NCBI GenBank assembly: GCA_025765595.1
Contig: JAIVFH010000016.1
Location: 62,001-126,000, forward strand
Source of the DNA: Obelidium mucronatum
Taxonomy: Eukaryota > Chytridiomycota > Chytridiomycetes > Chytridiales > Chytriomycetaceae
DNA: 64,000 nucleotides
Reading direction: 5' to 3'
A model generated the notes under the pieces. The model saw only the letters and a program-made list of their open reading frames with translations. It searched no databases and was not told the origin of the DNA. Positions 47,601-59,441 of this stretch are shown here, piece by piece. The number at the start of each line of letters is the position of its first letter. Position 1 is the first letter of the stretch. Made by a program: the position numbers and the translations under genes.

Positions 47601-48002
47601 CCAAAGTTGACGTGTGGGCATGCGGTACAGCCATAACAAAATATTGAGTCTGCCTGGAAACAAAGCAGTAATTTTTTATTTTTTTTTTGCGGTTTAGGTA
47701 TCATATACTATGCATTGTTGAAAAATTCAGTTCCTTGGCATGTTGCTAAAGCTGCTGATCTTCATTATGCCGAATACATCAAAAAAAGAAAGCCCCAGTA
47801 CGATACTGGCTATATACCCTTTGATAGACTAAATGAGGGATCAAGACATCTTCTATACCATATCTTGGAACCAGATCCCACGAATCGCTGGACTGTTCAG
47901 AATATTCTGGAAGACCCGTGGTTATCCAAACTTGAAGTTTGTGGAGTTGAAAAGGAGCAACCGAAAATGGTCCATTCTCATAAGCCTGTCAATTCAAAAT
48001 GA
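44603..48002 (+). CDS. HAL/NPR1-type serine/threonine kinase with long disordered N-terminus
   Basis: Fungal-type kinase of the HAL4/HAL5/NPR1/HRK1 group, which in yeast controls the stability of potassium and nutrient transporters. The start [14 protein letters not shown] is at 44603. The first ~680 residues are Ser/Asp/His-rich and disordered, with SP phosphosites and a Gly run. The kinase domain is split over seven exons: [10 protein letters not shown] (Gly loop), YFAIKKFRK (catalytic Lys), [15 protein letters not shown] (hinge), [41 protein letters not shown] (activation and APE), and [14 protein letters not shown]. All catalytic residues are present. The [11 protein letters not shown] form is typical of this family. 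Total about 980 residues. Confidence 0.88.
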
Positions 48003-48276
48003 ATATTCAAATACTATGCACCTCATAATTTTTGAAATAAATTCGGCGCACTCACTCTTATCGCTCATATTAATACCTTTGAAGTTTTTTTTATTTTTTT
48101 TTAAAATCTTGCAAGGTTGTTTTTTTTAAAATCTTGGTTTAAAACAGAATTGTCAGACAGGACACCCAACTTCTTCTCGCTTTGATCGCTTAAAACCACG
48201 TAAATAACGGCGGCTTATTTCGACATTAGCTATTTCTAATTGTTTTTTTTTGTTTGTTTAAAGCACTCTGATCCCA

Positions 48277-50356
48277 ATGAGTCGTCACATGAGTTTCACC
48301 ACAGGTGGTGGAGACTTTAATCGAAGGCCAAGTGACATAGGAGGCAGCATGGTCCCGCCTGCCATACACAAGATCCCTGTAGAAGGAACGACAATGCATA
48401 AAATAGAGCGGCCGCCTCGGAGTTTATACGAGAAGCTCGTATTTACTTTGGATATTCTTGTACCCGAAAATAATGCTGAGGACATGGAAGTGCCATCTGG
48501 TCATTTTCTTCAAAAAGTATCGATAGGAAAGAAGTGGAAGTGGAGAATCGCGAAAGATAGAGACGCGTACTTGCCAGAATATTTGGTTGAACACAAGGAG
48601 CTTGAAAAAACTTATAATGTCATTCTGGAACCAGAGACTATTCTTCCACTATATGATTCAAATTCCAAGTTTGTCAAGAGATGGGATGCCCTCGCTCTTG
48701 TTTTGCTGTTATTCACTGCTTCAGTCACTCCTTATGAAACAGCGTAAGTGAGATGATAATGGTTAAGAAAAAACACTGACAGCTAGCCACACACACACAC
48801 ACAAATAATAGGTTTTTGGACTCAGAGGGGACCACAACAATAGATTTGCTCTTTCTCATCAACCAAGTGGTCAATCTTGTGTTCCTATTTGATATGTTCA
48901 TCCAAATGCGAACACCGTTTCGTGACCCTATCACTGGTCAATTCGTCAGAGACGGAAGAGCTATTGCCTTAAGATATTTGAAATCATGGTTCACGATTGA
49001 TTTTATCTCAACAATTCCGTGGGAGCTGCTGGGATTCATTAGTACTGGGGGCGATCTTGCGTCATTGAGACTGATTCGTTTGATTAGATTGGTTAGACTG
49101 TTGAAGTTGCTTCGTGTTTTACGTGCAAGTCGAAAGTTGCGTCAATGGCTTGTCTATGTCAATGTTCGTTATGCGCCTTTACAAATGATCCAGGTAAGAC
49201 TAGATTCATATAGATAATGATCGTTAAAATGATATAATGTTAGTTTATCGTTGTTCAACTGTTTGTGGTGCACTGGATTGCATGTGGGTACAGATTGGCT
49301 GCAACACAGCAGGACCCAACTCAGGCACCTGGATGGATTGTCCGCTATGCAGACTACGTTGGATATACTCCCGACCACGGCGAACTTTATATTGCCTCCC
49401 TTTATTGGTCTTCAGCCACGCTTAGTTTAGTCGGTCCTGGGTTTGCACCGTTGAACCCAGATGATCCCAGAGAGCTTGGATATGCTTTCTTCGCAAACTT
49501 CATTGCATTCGTTAACGCTTTGTACTACATTGCGACTATTTCAGATGTCTTCTCCATCAGTAATCGCAACCAGAGAGTTCACGACCTTCGAGTGGACAAC
49601 TACCTTGAAATGTTTGACCAGTTAAAACTCGACATGAAATTGAAAATCAAAGTGCACGACTACCTTTCTGAACATTTTGCCATGCAGGCACAGTCTCAAT
49701 ACACAAGTTTACTTCATCAACTTCCTGTGCAGCTTCATGGATTCATCACTATGGAAATTTTCATTGACTTCTTGTCTCAGATTCCCTTTCTGGAAGTCTT
49801 TATTGACCGTGAACCCCAAATGATTCAAGAACTGTGTCGAAATGTGGAAATCAAATCGTTTGCAGCTAATAACCACATTTTCTCGGAAGGATATGAAGGA
49901 ATATACTACTTGGATCGTGGATCATGTGCAATTGATGGTGTTATATATTCAGCGTAAGATTGTGAAAAGAAAAAAACACTTGGGATTTGTTATTTCACCA
50001 CTAACCCAAATTACTCCAACAGTGGAAGTGTTTTCGGTCGGTCAGTACTGAGAGAAACCGTGAAACCAACAGAATGTAGAGCCTTGACTCGAGTCACAGT
50101 TCACATTTTATCCAAGGAACACCTTCTTGAAACGCTCTCGAAGCATCCAAAAATCAGATACTATGCAAAGCGCTGGACAGTGTGGGCAGTCCTGCGTAAA
50201 TATTTAAAAGCTTACGCAAATCTATACTATGTTGCATCTCGCCGTGGTGCCATGGTTCGGCCACCTCTACTTTCAAAGAGGCCCCATTTAAAAGATGGAG
50301 AGTACGATGATATCGATTATGCTGTGATGGAGCATTTGGCCGAAGTTGGATTTTGA
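48277..50356 (+). CDS. Cyclic-nucleotide-gated/EAG-type cation channel with altered pore and CNBD
   Basis: Six-membrane-segment channel of the CNG/HCN/EAG group. The N-terminus is cytosolic. S1 begins near WDALALVLLLFTASVTPYE, and S2/S3 follow. S4 is a dense array of Arg at every third residue (LRLIRLIRLVRLLKLLRVLR). The pore helix reads LYIASLYWSSATLSLVGPG, followed by an insert FAPLNPDDPREL before S6. A C-linker (VHDYLSEHFA, LPVQLHGFI) leads to a CNBD (FSEGYEGIYYLDRGSCAIDG). The phosphate-binding cassette is degraded: GE and the RTA arginine appear as GRSVLRETVKPTECRAL. Four introns are used, and the CNBD is split at 49955. Related channels occur in zoospores of aquatic fungi. Ion selectivity cannot be deduced. 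Confidence 0.88.
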
Positions 50357-50910
50357 TTTTTCAATAAACACGCTGTTTTTCTCATATCTGCGAATTTAAG
50401 GAAGGAAGGGAAGGAAGGGAATGGTTACTGTTTGTTTCAAATAACAAACAAAAAATAAAACAAACAGTATCTGAGTATACAAACTTACGATTATTATCGG
50501 CATCACCGTGTTGGTCGCTCCGAGGGGGGCATGTGGTCCAATAGTGCTGGGTACTAGGCTTGGCAATTTAAGTTGATTGAATACCTTTTGGCCACTTGTG
50601 TGTTCATTTCTTGACTTTTCCTGAATTTCTTGAATCGAGAGCCGACGAAAGAAGTGAGATTTGGCAGAATTCGAAAGAGGCTTGACAAAATTGAGAACTT
50701 GAACGTAAGGACTGTATTACCGAGTTCTGGTCGTGAAAAGGCCAGGGGAATGCGGAGCCAGCGCAGATGATTTGATCTTTTGAGATGGTTTTGATGATTC
50801 AAGGGGGAAAGCGTTTGGTTTTATGGACTTTTCTGACCTGAAAATAAAATTGACTTTGGACAATGTACCCCTATGGCATTTACATAATTCAAATTGGTTT
50901 GGATCTTTCT
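50357..50910. other. Gap between the CNG-like and LDB17 genes
   Basis: Starts with a GGAAGG-type repeat (about 50398-50421). On the minus strand it may contain further C-terminal LDB17 exons: an in-frame exon after a TTTATTTTCAG acceptor (about 50720-50844) and two small ones. Otherwise it is non-coding. Confidence 0.4.
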
Positions 50911-52301
50911 TTATGACACAAAGAGTAACAGATCTCGGCATTCCAAGAAAACGCGCTCGGCAACTCTACGCGTAGAAGGCCTCACACTCGAATTTCCCAA
51001 AGCCGACGACAAAGGTGTGCTCGGTAGATCCCCTCGATTTGGACTGTCTGCCCCGTTTGTGCCAGTATTCTGCCTCCTCAATTCTGCAAGCAAACACGAA
51101 ACATCATTCAATTTGTGGTTTTGCAATTGTGGATTATGCAGCAATGGCGGAAGAAGATTAAGGTATCCTTGTTGCAACTGATAAAGCTTAGTGAAATTAG
51201 CAGTTGAACTCAAACCACAAACCTCTTCCTGCTCCTCAGCAACGGCTCTTGATTCTCTCAACACAACATCCAATATAACTTTTAAATCATTGGTATAGAA
51301 CAGGGTGGAGGTCTCCGGGGTTTTCAACACAATATACAAAAAACGGATTATCAGCCTCTGAACTCGAATATTATCTATCGAATTTTTTTAGAATATTTTG
51401 GGGACATCATGGTTTGAAGGACTCACCAGCTCTGTTGAACATGAAAATTATGTTTGCCCCCAAACTCTTTCCCAGATGAAGTCGAGGTATCAAACACGAA
51501 ATCACTTGGTTTTGAATAATATTACGAGCATGATTTTTCATAAGGAACTGATGGTTGAATGCAAGCTGTTGCCTTGATTAACGAAGGTAAAATTGCGCGA
51601 GTTTAGTTACCAAAAGTTTAATACACGCTACAGTATTCATGGAAATTCAGATGCTGAATACATTAGCGATAGGGGAAAATGAAGTTCAAAAATAAAATAC
51701 AGCTTACCGTAGTTGTACTCTTCCAAATGGTCGGCCTGGGATGTTCTCTCGACAACGTCAAACAAAACAATCACGACTTCGGCAGTAAATTCGTTCAAGT
51801 CCGAAAGAGAAAGTTCTTCAAGAAGGCATACTTCATACATTAGACGAACGGCAGGAAAATGCACACGATGTGTAGGGCACTGCAAAACAAATGGAAGCAG
51901 AACAGAATCCATCTCGCCGCCGAGTTTTCGAAAAACATTGACGCCATAAACCATTCCGAGGTGGAATATGAGAGATAGCAATACATGTCCCTTCTCAAGA
52001 CCATTCGTCAAATCTTGGGCGATAACCTTCAGCATTGACAAAAGCTCAGCCAATACATCATCACTGCCATGATCAATTTGCTGATGCCTGACAATATGCT
52101 CACAAAGCACATCCATTTCATGGGGCGTTTCAATTAACTCGTTTTGGTCCATCAGACAGTTAACAGCTATTCGCGCCGCTTCTTCCGAGTCCGTCGCGCC
52201 ATCCAACAAGCTGTTAAGGTCTAATGATATATCAGACACAACGAGTTCGGAAGCGGACTCTCACCATTCATCAGTGCAATAAGTTCGTCAATTTTGCCCA
52301 T
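50911..52301 (-). CDS. LDB17: LDB17/SPIN90 (NCKIPSD) leucine-rich domain protein
   Basis: Homologue of yeast Ldb17 and animal SPIN90, regulators of Arp2/3 actin assembly at endocytic sites. The start MGKIDELIALMN (52301) is spliced to DLNSLLDGATDSEEAARI by a 44-nt intron, and the following exon is armadillo-like helical. Next is an exon with AFNHQFLMKNHARNI and IPRLHLGKSLGANIIFMFNR, then the signature LKTPETSTLFYTNDLKVILDVV. The end at 50911 (FLECRDLLLFVS) may be an artefact of a missed intron. A splice at GTTACTC would extend the protein with a Ser/Pro/Lys tail, as found in other fungal LDB17 proteins. Confidence 0.8.
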
Positions 52302-52365
52302 TTTGATAAATAAATAAATTAAAATAGTAATTATTATCTATATTATTATACGAAAAAACTATTTT

Positions 52366-55300
52366 TTATTCATGAGGAGCATCTGGCAACGGTGTGGAGC
52401 CTTCTGGTTTCTCGACTAAATTAGAAGGAACAGATGCACGTATTGGATTCAGTGCAGGTAATCGACGTGTTTCCAGAGGTGCTGGTGTGCTGAAAGGCGA
52501 ACCGAGTCCATTGCGTCCTTGTGAGGTGGCTGGTGGTGTAAATCCCAGATATGCAGGACCCATTGAAGCCGTCGATGACGTGACAGAGGTTATATTTGAA
52601 GGCTCCTGTTGTGTTTCAACAATAACGCGACTCATTGGATGCTCAAGTTCAACGATTCCCCGGTAAGATGATTTGGGATCAATGGTTTTCTTGGGATAGC
52701 GATGATGTGACTCCAGCGCTGGATCAATGAGTGAATTTTCATCATCCAGTTTTCCAAGCAATTTCAATCTCGGATTTCGAAAGTCAGTCCCAATCAGGGA
52801 ATCCAATTTTGTCGTGGAAATTACAGATGTAATGCCTTCTTGGCTGTAATCTTGTCTTTCTGTTTCGGGCAGTGTGGAAACTGGGGGAAGAGTTGGCATT
52901 GAATCATCAAATCCCTTTACGATTGTCTCAGCGTCTTGCTGCTGACCCAAAATGACGGCCTCATTAAGTATCAAATTATTGTCCGCAGCAGGTCCGGTTG
53001 TTAGGATTTGAGTTGGGTTATTTTCTTCTCCCAAAGCTTTGCTTTTGGGAAGGCTACTGGATGAAGTTTTGGGTTTCCGTTGGAATAATGACATCACACT
53101 TTGAGCAAGCGATGGCTTTGATGTCTTAGAATCACCATCCGATGTTAAGGGTTGTTGTGGAGGTTCTTTATCTGAGTTTTCTTGGCTTTGAACGGCGACT
53201 TCTGTTTGGGACATGGCTGCGTCGACTGCAGAGCCAGGTTTTTCATCTTGAAGCTCTATTCGCGCAATTTCCATCTCATTTGGGTCAGCCATGTGGGGAG
53301 ATCCCGGTACTTTAGATGCTGTTGAAACAGCAGTAAGTTCTGTCGCCATTTTATCTATCAAGTTGGCAGCAGATGCACTTGATAAATTAACATTACTTGT
53401 AAGATATTGATCAACAAGATCTTGCATACTAAATGCCTGCGTCGAATTCATTTCTAAAGAGTGATGCGTGTCTTTGTTAGGATATAGCAATGTTTTTGGA
53501 TTTACAAACCATTGACCGGATCAATACTATTAGACATTGTCGCATCTCTTGATTGCAACTCAGTCGAAACAGTAGAGGACACAGTTACTTGTGAAATCTC
53601 TGCCGAATTTTGTCGAGTCTCCGTTTTCATTTCCAAAAGCCACATATCGCATTGATCTAATAGTGTTTGAAGTTTCTTGGACACTTCATTGGTTCCTGAG
53701 ACTTTATCCGGCTGGGTCCTTTGAGTTTGGGGCCGTTTGCTTTGAATATTGTCTGTAATCAACGATTCTCCCATCACTTCGAATACCATTTGATCCACTG
53801 ATCCCATTATTCGATCATCGTTTTGAATTTTCTCGTAGTTGTTGTAATCTTGAGAATAATATGCATCATAATAGTTCCCACCAAAACTGCCGCCATACCC
53901 GATGGAATTGTATCCATTCATACGAGGATCGTACTCGCAACCTGCTGCGTAACCACGCCCCGGAAGAAACCCATGAACGATGCCATCTTGCATATCACCC
54001 CCCCATCCTTCTGACTGTTTTTGGAGTTGCTCTCGCTGCTGCTGCTGCTCATTAGCAAGATGAGGTTGTACTTTTACCAAGTCTACACAGCATTTTATGG
54101 TCTGCAGTGCTTCGAAAGACTCTCTACAAATAGCATCAAATGCACGAACAAGGGGAGCCATGCATATCGACAGAATCATAACCTGGAGCGCCATTCCCCA
54201 TGCCATCACAGTATTATCACTTTTAGCACCGTCCCAACTAAGAACAAGCGGAATATGCGTGACTGCAAGAAACACAACAGACATACACCACGGTACAAAA
54301 CTTCTGGACGGGATTAGCCCCGATTGAGAGGCGAGAATTATAGTCGTAACCAGGTATGCCGTCATTTTTGATTGAGGGATGGCATCAGGGGAGACTTGGG
54401 ACATCTGCTCAATAGGTGAAAGCAGATATGCAGCAACAAGTCCCCAGTATGTCAATACGGTAAGGGGTTGAATAAGGAGCAGCCTATTCATTCTATGAAG
54501 AATGAGAGCTGCAGCGATGGCGATTATAGGGATAGCAACAAACGGAATTATCTGAAGGAGAAGGTGATTCGTTGTGACAGCTGTTGACGCCGTTCCATAA
54601 GTTATTCGATCATAGTGATCCAATATGGCACATATAAGGTTCACTGAGAACAAGCGAGCCATTGCAAAGAGAAACCCAGTTGAGTTGTATCGAGCCTGGT
54701 GTCGTAAGTATCTCCTCTCGTTGTAAGTGGGCCAGGGTGCTTGCCCAAGAAAGAAGCTCACAATCTGCCACTGAGGTTCCACATCGTGCGATTTAATAGC
54801 ACGAATATTAAGTGGATACTCCTGATGATGCCTTCGTCGCCCTCCACTGCCAACCGTATCATCAAAAATAGTTGATGCATTCACAAAACGGTAAAAAGCA
54901 GAAGTAGGTCTGCTTTTCAGTGATTCATCGTATTCTTCGCGAATAGATTCTGCAGCAGAATGTCCGGTTGCTGGTCTATGCCGTGCAGAAGACGAATACG
55001 CATAGTTGCTGCCAACCCTCCGGAAATCTCGCGTACTTTCCATAAAGGCGCCATTTGTATTGTATAATCCACTGCCATATACTTGTGTTTTTTTGGCAAC
55101 CCGAGAGACAGGCGGACCTCTCCACAAGCCAGTGACTGAGTCTTTTGGAAGAGTGATTCCCTTTGATGCCAAAAGCTTATACATCTTCCGCTTTCTCCTT
55201 ACAAGGAGAAACAGTTTGCGAAGCGACCGCTGCTTCAGGCGAAGATACAGCCACGAATTAGAAATCACCAGAACATACGTTACAAACGCAGATGCTCCAC

Positions 55301-56041
55301 TGAATCTTCCAACAAACCCAGGCTGTGTCCCAATCATCACCAACACTGCTATGAGTCCGCCTAGTAGTGAACCTGTAGACGCCAGAAACGAGGCTTTCAA
55401 GTCGTGAGGGAAGACCATAAATATGACCGACTGGAAAATCACGCATGAAACTGATGGCCCAATGGCAGACGGTACCAAAAGTGTCGTCCAAAGAGGTTTT
55501 CCAAAAGTATTGTGGACTATTAGAATCAACACACATATTTGAGTCAATAGAACAAAGTCACAAAAAGCTCCAATGAAGGCAAGGGCAAAGAGCAGTATAT
55601 TCACAGTTTGAGGTACTGTGAAGGCAAGCGCGGCGATTGTTGTAAAGGGGACAGAAAGCGCAGCGACTATAATAATAGCTATACTAAGAAGAAGCAAAGT
55701 GATACTTGCCGTCTAGTATGTTTGTTCATGTTGTTTTAGTCAGTCACAAATGACAAGTCAAAGCGGGCAGTTCTTACAAAAAGGGGTATCCTCTCGCGCT
55801 TCAGCATGAATTCTTGGAACTCTTTTTCGATTACTTGATCATTAAAGGTGAGCCATAGCCAATGTCGCGATTCAGTCGGTTCGGACTCTGGAGATTGGGG
55901 AGTCACCACTGGTTTTTCAGAGGCCAATAGCATTGTGGAGTCCAGCAGTTTTCCAGAGGCTCGTGATGCCGTGCTAGTTCGTCGTGAGTGGAAATGGGAG
56001 TACGAGTGCGACTGTGATGGGTGTATTTTTGATCGCGGCAT
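52366..56041 (-). CDS. Large polytopic membrane protein with two hydrophobic modules (unassigned)
   Basis: I do not recognise an orthologue. The first exon codes MPRSKIHPSQSHSYSHFHS and FNDQVIEKEFQEFMLKRERIPLF. It splices in frame (donor GTAAGAACT at about 55779) to the exon beginning TASITLLLLSIAIIIV. Module 1 has about six membrane segments (55690-55230). A disordered basic loop follows (54830-55200). Module 2 has about six more (54640-54150). A soluble tail with a coiled-coil/Gln stretch (NEQQQQREQLQ) and a final exon (52366-53490) of disordered Ser/Pro-rich sequence completes about 1,190 residues. The layout of conserved juxtamembrane helix plus six segments, twice, recalls membrane adenylyl cyclases, but there is no cyclase domain. 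Start sites of this gene and TMEM218 are 77 bp apart. Confidence 0.7.
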
Positions 56042-56118
56042 TTTAGCATAGAATAATAATGAAATAAATTTGTTTTTTTCAACAAATTTTGTTTTTGATC
56101 AAAACAAACCAGAAAGCA

Positions 56119-56711
56119 ATGGGATCATTAAGAATCTGGCTGGCATTCATTATAGTTCTACTTTATATAAGCTATGCTGAAGGAGGCACTGATACCATGC
56201 CAAGCCCGGTAGTGGAATACTGGGTATACAATATGACAAACAGCAGCCTCATATCACCAAACGCGATGGTACCTGCAACCAAAATAATGGGGGTTGGTTG
56301 GGGGGCTTTTATTTGCATGTTTGTTGGCGGGGTTTTGGTGGTCTTTAGTCTGTCCTTCTCAATGCACGATTTGGCTGGGTTCGTGGAAAGAAATGATCAT
56401 TGGCATTGATTAATGTAATATCTGCAGACTAATTTACTTTGCATCCGCAATATTGATGGCCTTGATTGTGGTTTTGTTGAACTACCTGCCAAAGGCGCCA
56501 GTGGGCTCAGTAAGAATCCATAAACACGGCTTGGCATGATAATAACAGATTTTAAAACCAGGTCCCGGACTCCGTTTTAGTATTTGACTTGACTTACTAT
56601 CCTAGAATTGCACTTATATTATTATTGTTGTTGGGGAGTGTTGCTGGGTTGGGTGGCGTATTCGCGTTCTACGTTTTGATTCCAGTTTATGCAATAAATC
56701 CCGACGCTTGA
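56119..56711 (+). CDS. TMEM218: TMEM218-like ciliary transition-zone membrane protein
   Basis: Three exons (56119-56378, 56428-56509, 56562-56711) give exactly 163 residues. The first 20 residues look like a signal peptide (LAFIIVLLYISYAEG), followed by about 40 lumenal residues with an N-X-S/T site. The core then matches human TMEM218: GVGWGAFICMFVGGVLVV, a second membrane segment (IYFASAILMALIVVLLNYLP), a polar loop, and the end RIALILLLLLGSVAGLGGVF plus YVLIPVYA. TMEM218 sits at the transition zone of cilia with the MKS/TMEM67 complex. The human protein is 115 residues and lacks the N-terminal extension. The identification rests on membrane layout and the conserved IPVYA-like end. Confidence 0.7.
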
Positions 56712-56744
56712 TTCTTTCTTTCTTTTAGAAGTGATAAAATTATC

Positions 56745-58806
56745 ATGAGGCACAAAAAGGTAAACACCAAAGTACGTCTTATCAAAAACCAGATCTGACC
56801 GCCAGATCAGGCGACTTTGGCGCACTGGAAGCTCCTGTTGGTGGCCAGTTTCCTAATGACAGGAAACTATTTCAATTTTGACTTCCCGGCTTCAGTCGCG
56901 GAAGCACTTCAGCAGTGGCTAGGTTCCGAAGAAGACAAGTTCAGATGGCAGCTGAGCTGGATGTATTCGTCCAGCAGCCTGCCCAACATTGTGAGTTTGA
57001 GTGGTTTTTTTTTGTGGTGTCATGATCCCCACAACTAAAAGTCGTCATACAGTTTTTTCCAGTGATTGGAGGCTTACTTGTGGATAGAATTGGGCCGGGT
57101 CCCATGATTATCGTTTTTTCGGCACTGGTGCTCATTGGCCAAGTAATGTTTGCTCTCGCTTTAAGCTCTAAAAACTTTGCCTTACTGCTGGTTGGAAGAA
57201 CTTTATTTGGTTTGGGCGGAGAAAGCTTGGAGGTTGCCGTTGCGAGTATTTTAACGGATTGGTTTTCTGGACGCGGTTTGGCCTTTGCCTTGGCGATAAA
57301 TCTCGCGTATGCGCGCGTTGTTACAGCATCAAATGACGCCATAAGCCCGATTTTAGCTTCGAAATATACCGTTGTGTTTGCTGCCTGGGTTGGTGTTGGA
57401 TTCTGTGTTTTTAGCTTCATGAATGGGTTGATGTTGATATGGATGAATCGTGACTGCAGGCGGCTCCTAGCAAGCGTTAATGTAGCAAAATTATCAACAA
57501 ATGAAGAAACACGTCCGCTCTTGGCGGACGAAAGGATGAGCCCTATGAGCGCAGTTGCTATTGGTCATGAGGAGGAATATGTTCAAGAGATTTTTGAACA
57601 TCGGCCTGCAGATACAAGTTCCGGTTCATCTAGCCGTAGCCAAGTTATCAATACGAATACAGCGGGACTCAAAATTTTAATTGATGAAGGAGGGTATGAA
57701 AGTGAAGAATTTGATGAAGAAGATGAGCAACAACATCTGTCCCAGTGCTTGAGTCTAAGCCGAGGCTTCTGGCTGCTTTGTGCCGTCACAATATTCTTAT
57801 ACGGTGTGTGCGTTTTTTTTTTGTTTTTTTTTTCAATAACTTTGATTGATCCTGTAGGAGCGACGATTCCATTCTTTCAAATCTCAACCATTCTATTTCG
57901 AGACAAATGGAATTTAGATTCTCATACTGCGGGACTTGGTATGTATTTTTTTTTTGTATCTTAACATAATCTGTCTCACATGCATTTGCAGTCATGTCGA
58001 TTCCAGAGTGGATCGCAGCGATTGGGACCCCCGCTGCTGGTCTAGTCTTGGATAAAGTTGGTCATAGAGCCAATTTTTTGGCTTTCGCAGCGCTGATGCT
58101 TGTATTGGGCCACACTGTCATTGAATTCAGTTTCATATTCCCAACGCTTCCGATGATCTTGATTGGCATCGGATTCTCAATATTCGCAGCAGCATTGTGG
58201 CCATGTGTACCACTACTGGTTCCAGACAATCAAATTGCTACAGGGTATGGATTTCTGGCCGTTGCGCTAAATATATCACTGTTTGCATTTCCATTGGTTC
58301 TGGCTCAGATTCGAAACGCCAGTGTTGACTTTTCAAACGTAGAATACACCTTTATTCTGATTTCTACAGTGGGTTGTATGTTCAGTTATACATTGGGACA
58401 ACAGTATCCGTCATTAAATTTGTGTTTGCCTGGTGTTCCTCCAAGAAGTCCCACTGAAGGATACCGGCGTGTTATATTAACGCCAATTTCACCAAATGAG
58501 CCGGGGAGTCCGAATAATGAAGACGCCGATGAGGTTGAAGATGAAGGGAAGTTGGTTGCGAGATTTGTGGCTGAACATGTCATTGCCCCAACACCACCAA
58601 CGCTTGTTCACCATTACCATCACCGTGAATTTGGAAATCGGCCAAGCACTATTTTGTCTCGTCCACGTAGCGCAGATTATGCCTCATCATGCTCTTGTTG
58701 CCGTCGTTTGGCAACGACTCCTGGAGAACACCTCTTTGTTCGCAGTGTGAGCCCTGTGAGACGTAGAATACATTATTTTGCAAGCGTGGCGTCGCCCAAT
58801 CAGTAG
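56745..58806 (+). CDS. MFSD1-like major facilitator transporter
   Basis: Twelve-segment MFS protein of the MFSD1 (lysosomal dipeptide exporter) clade. The start MRHKK (56745) splices to ATLAHWKLLLVASFLMTGNY. Family marks are RWQLSWMYSSSSLPNI, GGLLVDRIGPGPMIIVFSA, GRTLFGLGGESLEVAVASI and LVLDKVGHRANFLAF. A long acidic central loop (57500-57760) separates the two halves, and the C-terminal tail is His/Arg-rich. Four introns are used; the one near 57810-57860 is T-rich. Substrate cannot be told from sequence. The gene follows TMEM218 by 33 bp on the same strand. Confidence 0.85.
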
Positions 58807-58840
58807 CACACTGCAATAAATAGATCTGAATAGAAATCCA

Positions 58841-58841
<1 letters not shown>

Positions 58842-58887
<46 letters not shown>
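58842..58887. repeat. Homopolymeric A tract, 46 nt
   Basis: An uninterrupted run of 46 A in the 147-bp gap between the MFSD1-like and FHA-RING genes. It may inflate or shrink in sequencing and assembly. Confidence 0.9.
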
Positions 58888-58889
<2 letters not shown>

Positions 58890-58953
58890 TGGAAATCCGA
58901 CAATTCTTTTTGCCCAAAACAATAGAATAGAATACAGATCTTTGACTGTGAAA

Positions 58954-59409
58954 ATGAACAGGTCGAGCTCGAACGTTGTAGCACCTGCGCCCGATGCAGG
59001 CAAAGCAACGCAAGCAAGCCTGTCGCCGCCAACGGTCCAAACCCCGCTTCTTGACGCCGCATCAGACGACACGCATCAGATAACATCCAGCGTCACTCAC
59101 CACCTTGGCACAACGCCCGACCTCACCGCCGACGCGCGCGACAGCGACACGACGCCGACGGTGGCGCAGACGCCGGGCGCCGAGGGGCCATCCGGAGCGG
59201 GAGCATCCGGAGCCGGAGCCGGATCCGGAGCGGGATCGGGATCGGCCGCCGCCGAGGACACCAACGCGTCGGTGTTCAGCCTCAACGCGCCGCCGCCGTT
59301 CGCCTTTGCCGCCGCCGACGCGCCCGCGCTGCCCGGAGCCGCCGCCGCCGCCGCCGCCGCCGCGCTGCCGCTGACTGCCGCGCCGAGTCCGCTGGCACAG
59401 CGCGCCCAT

Positions 59410-59441
<32 letters not shown>

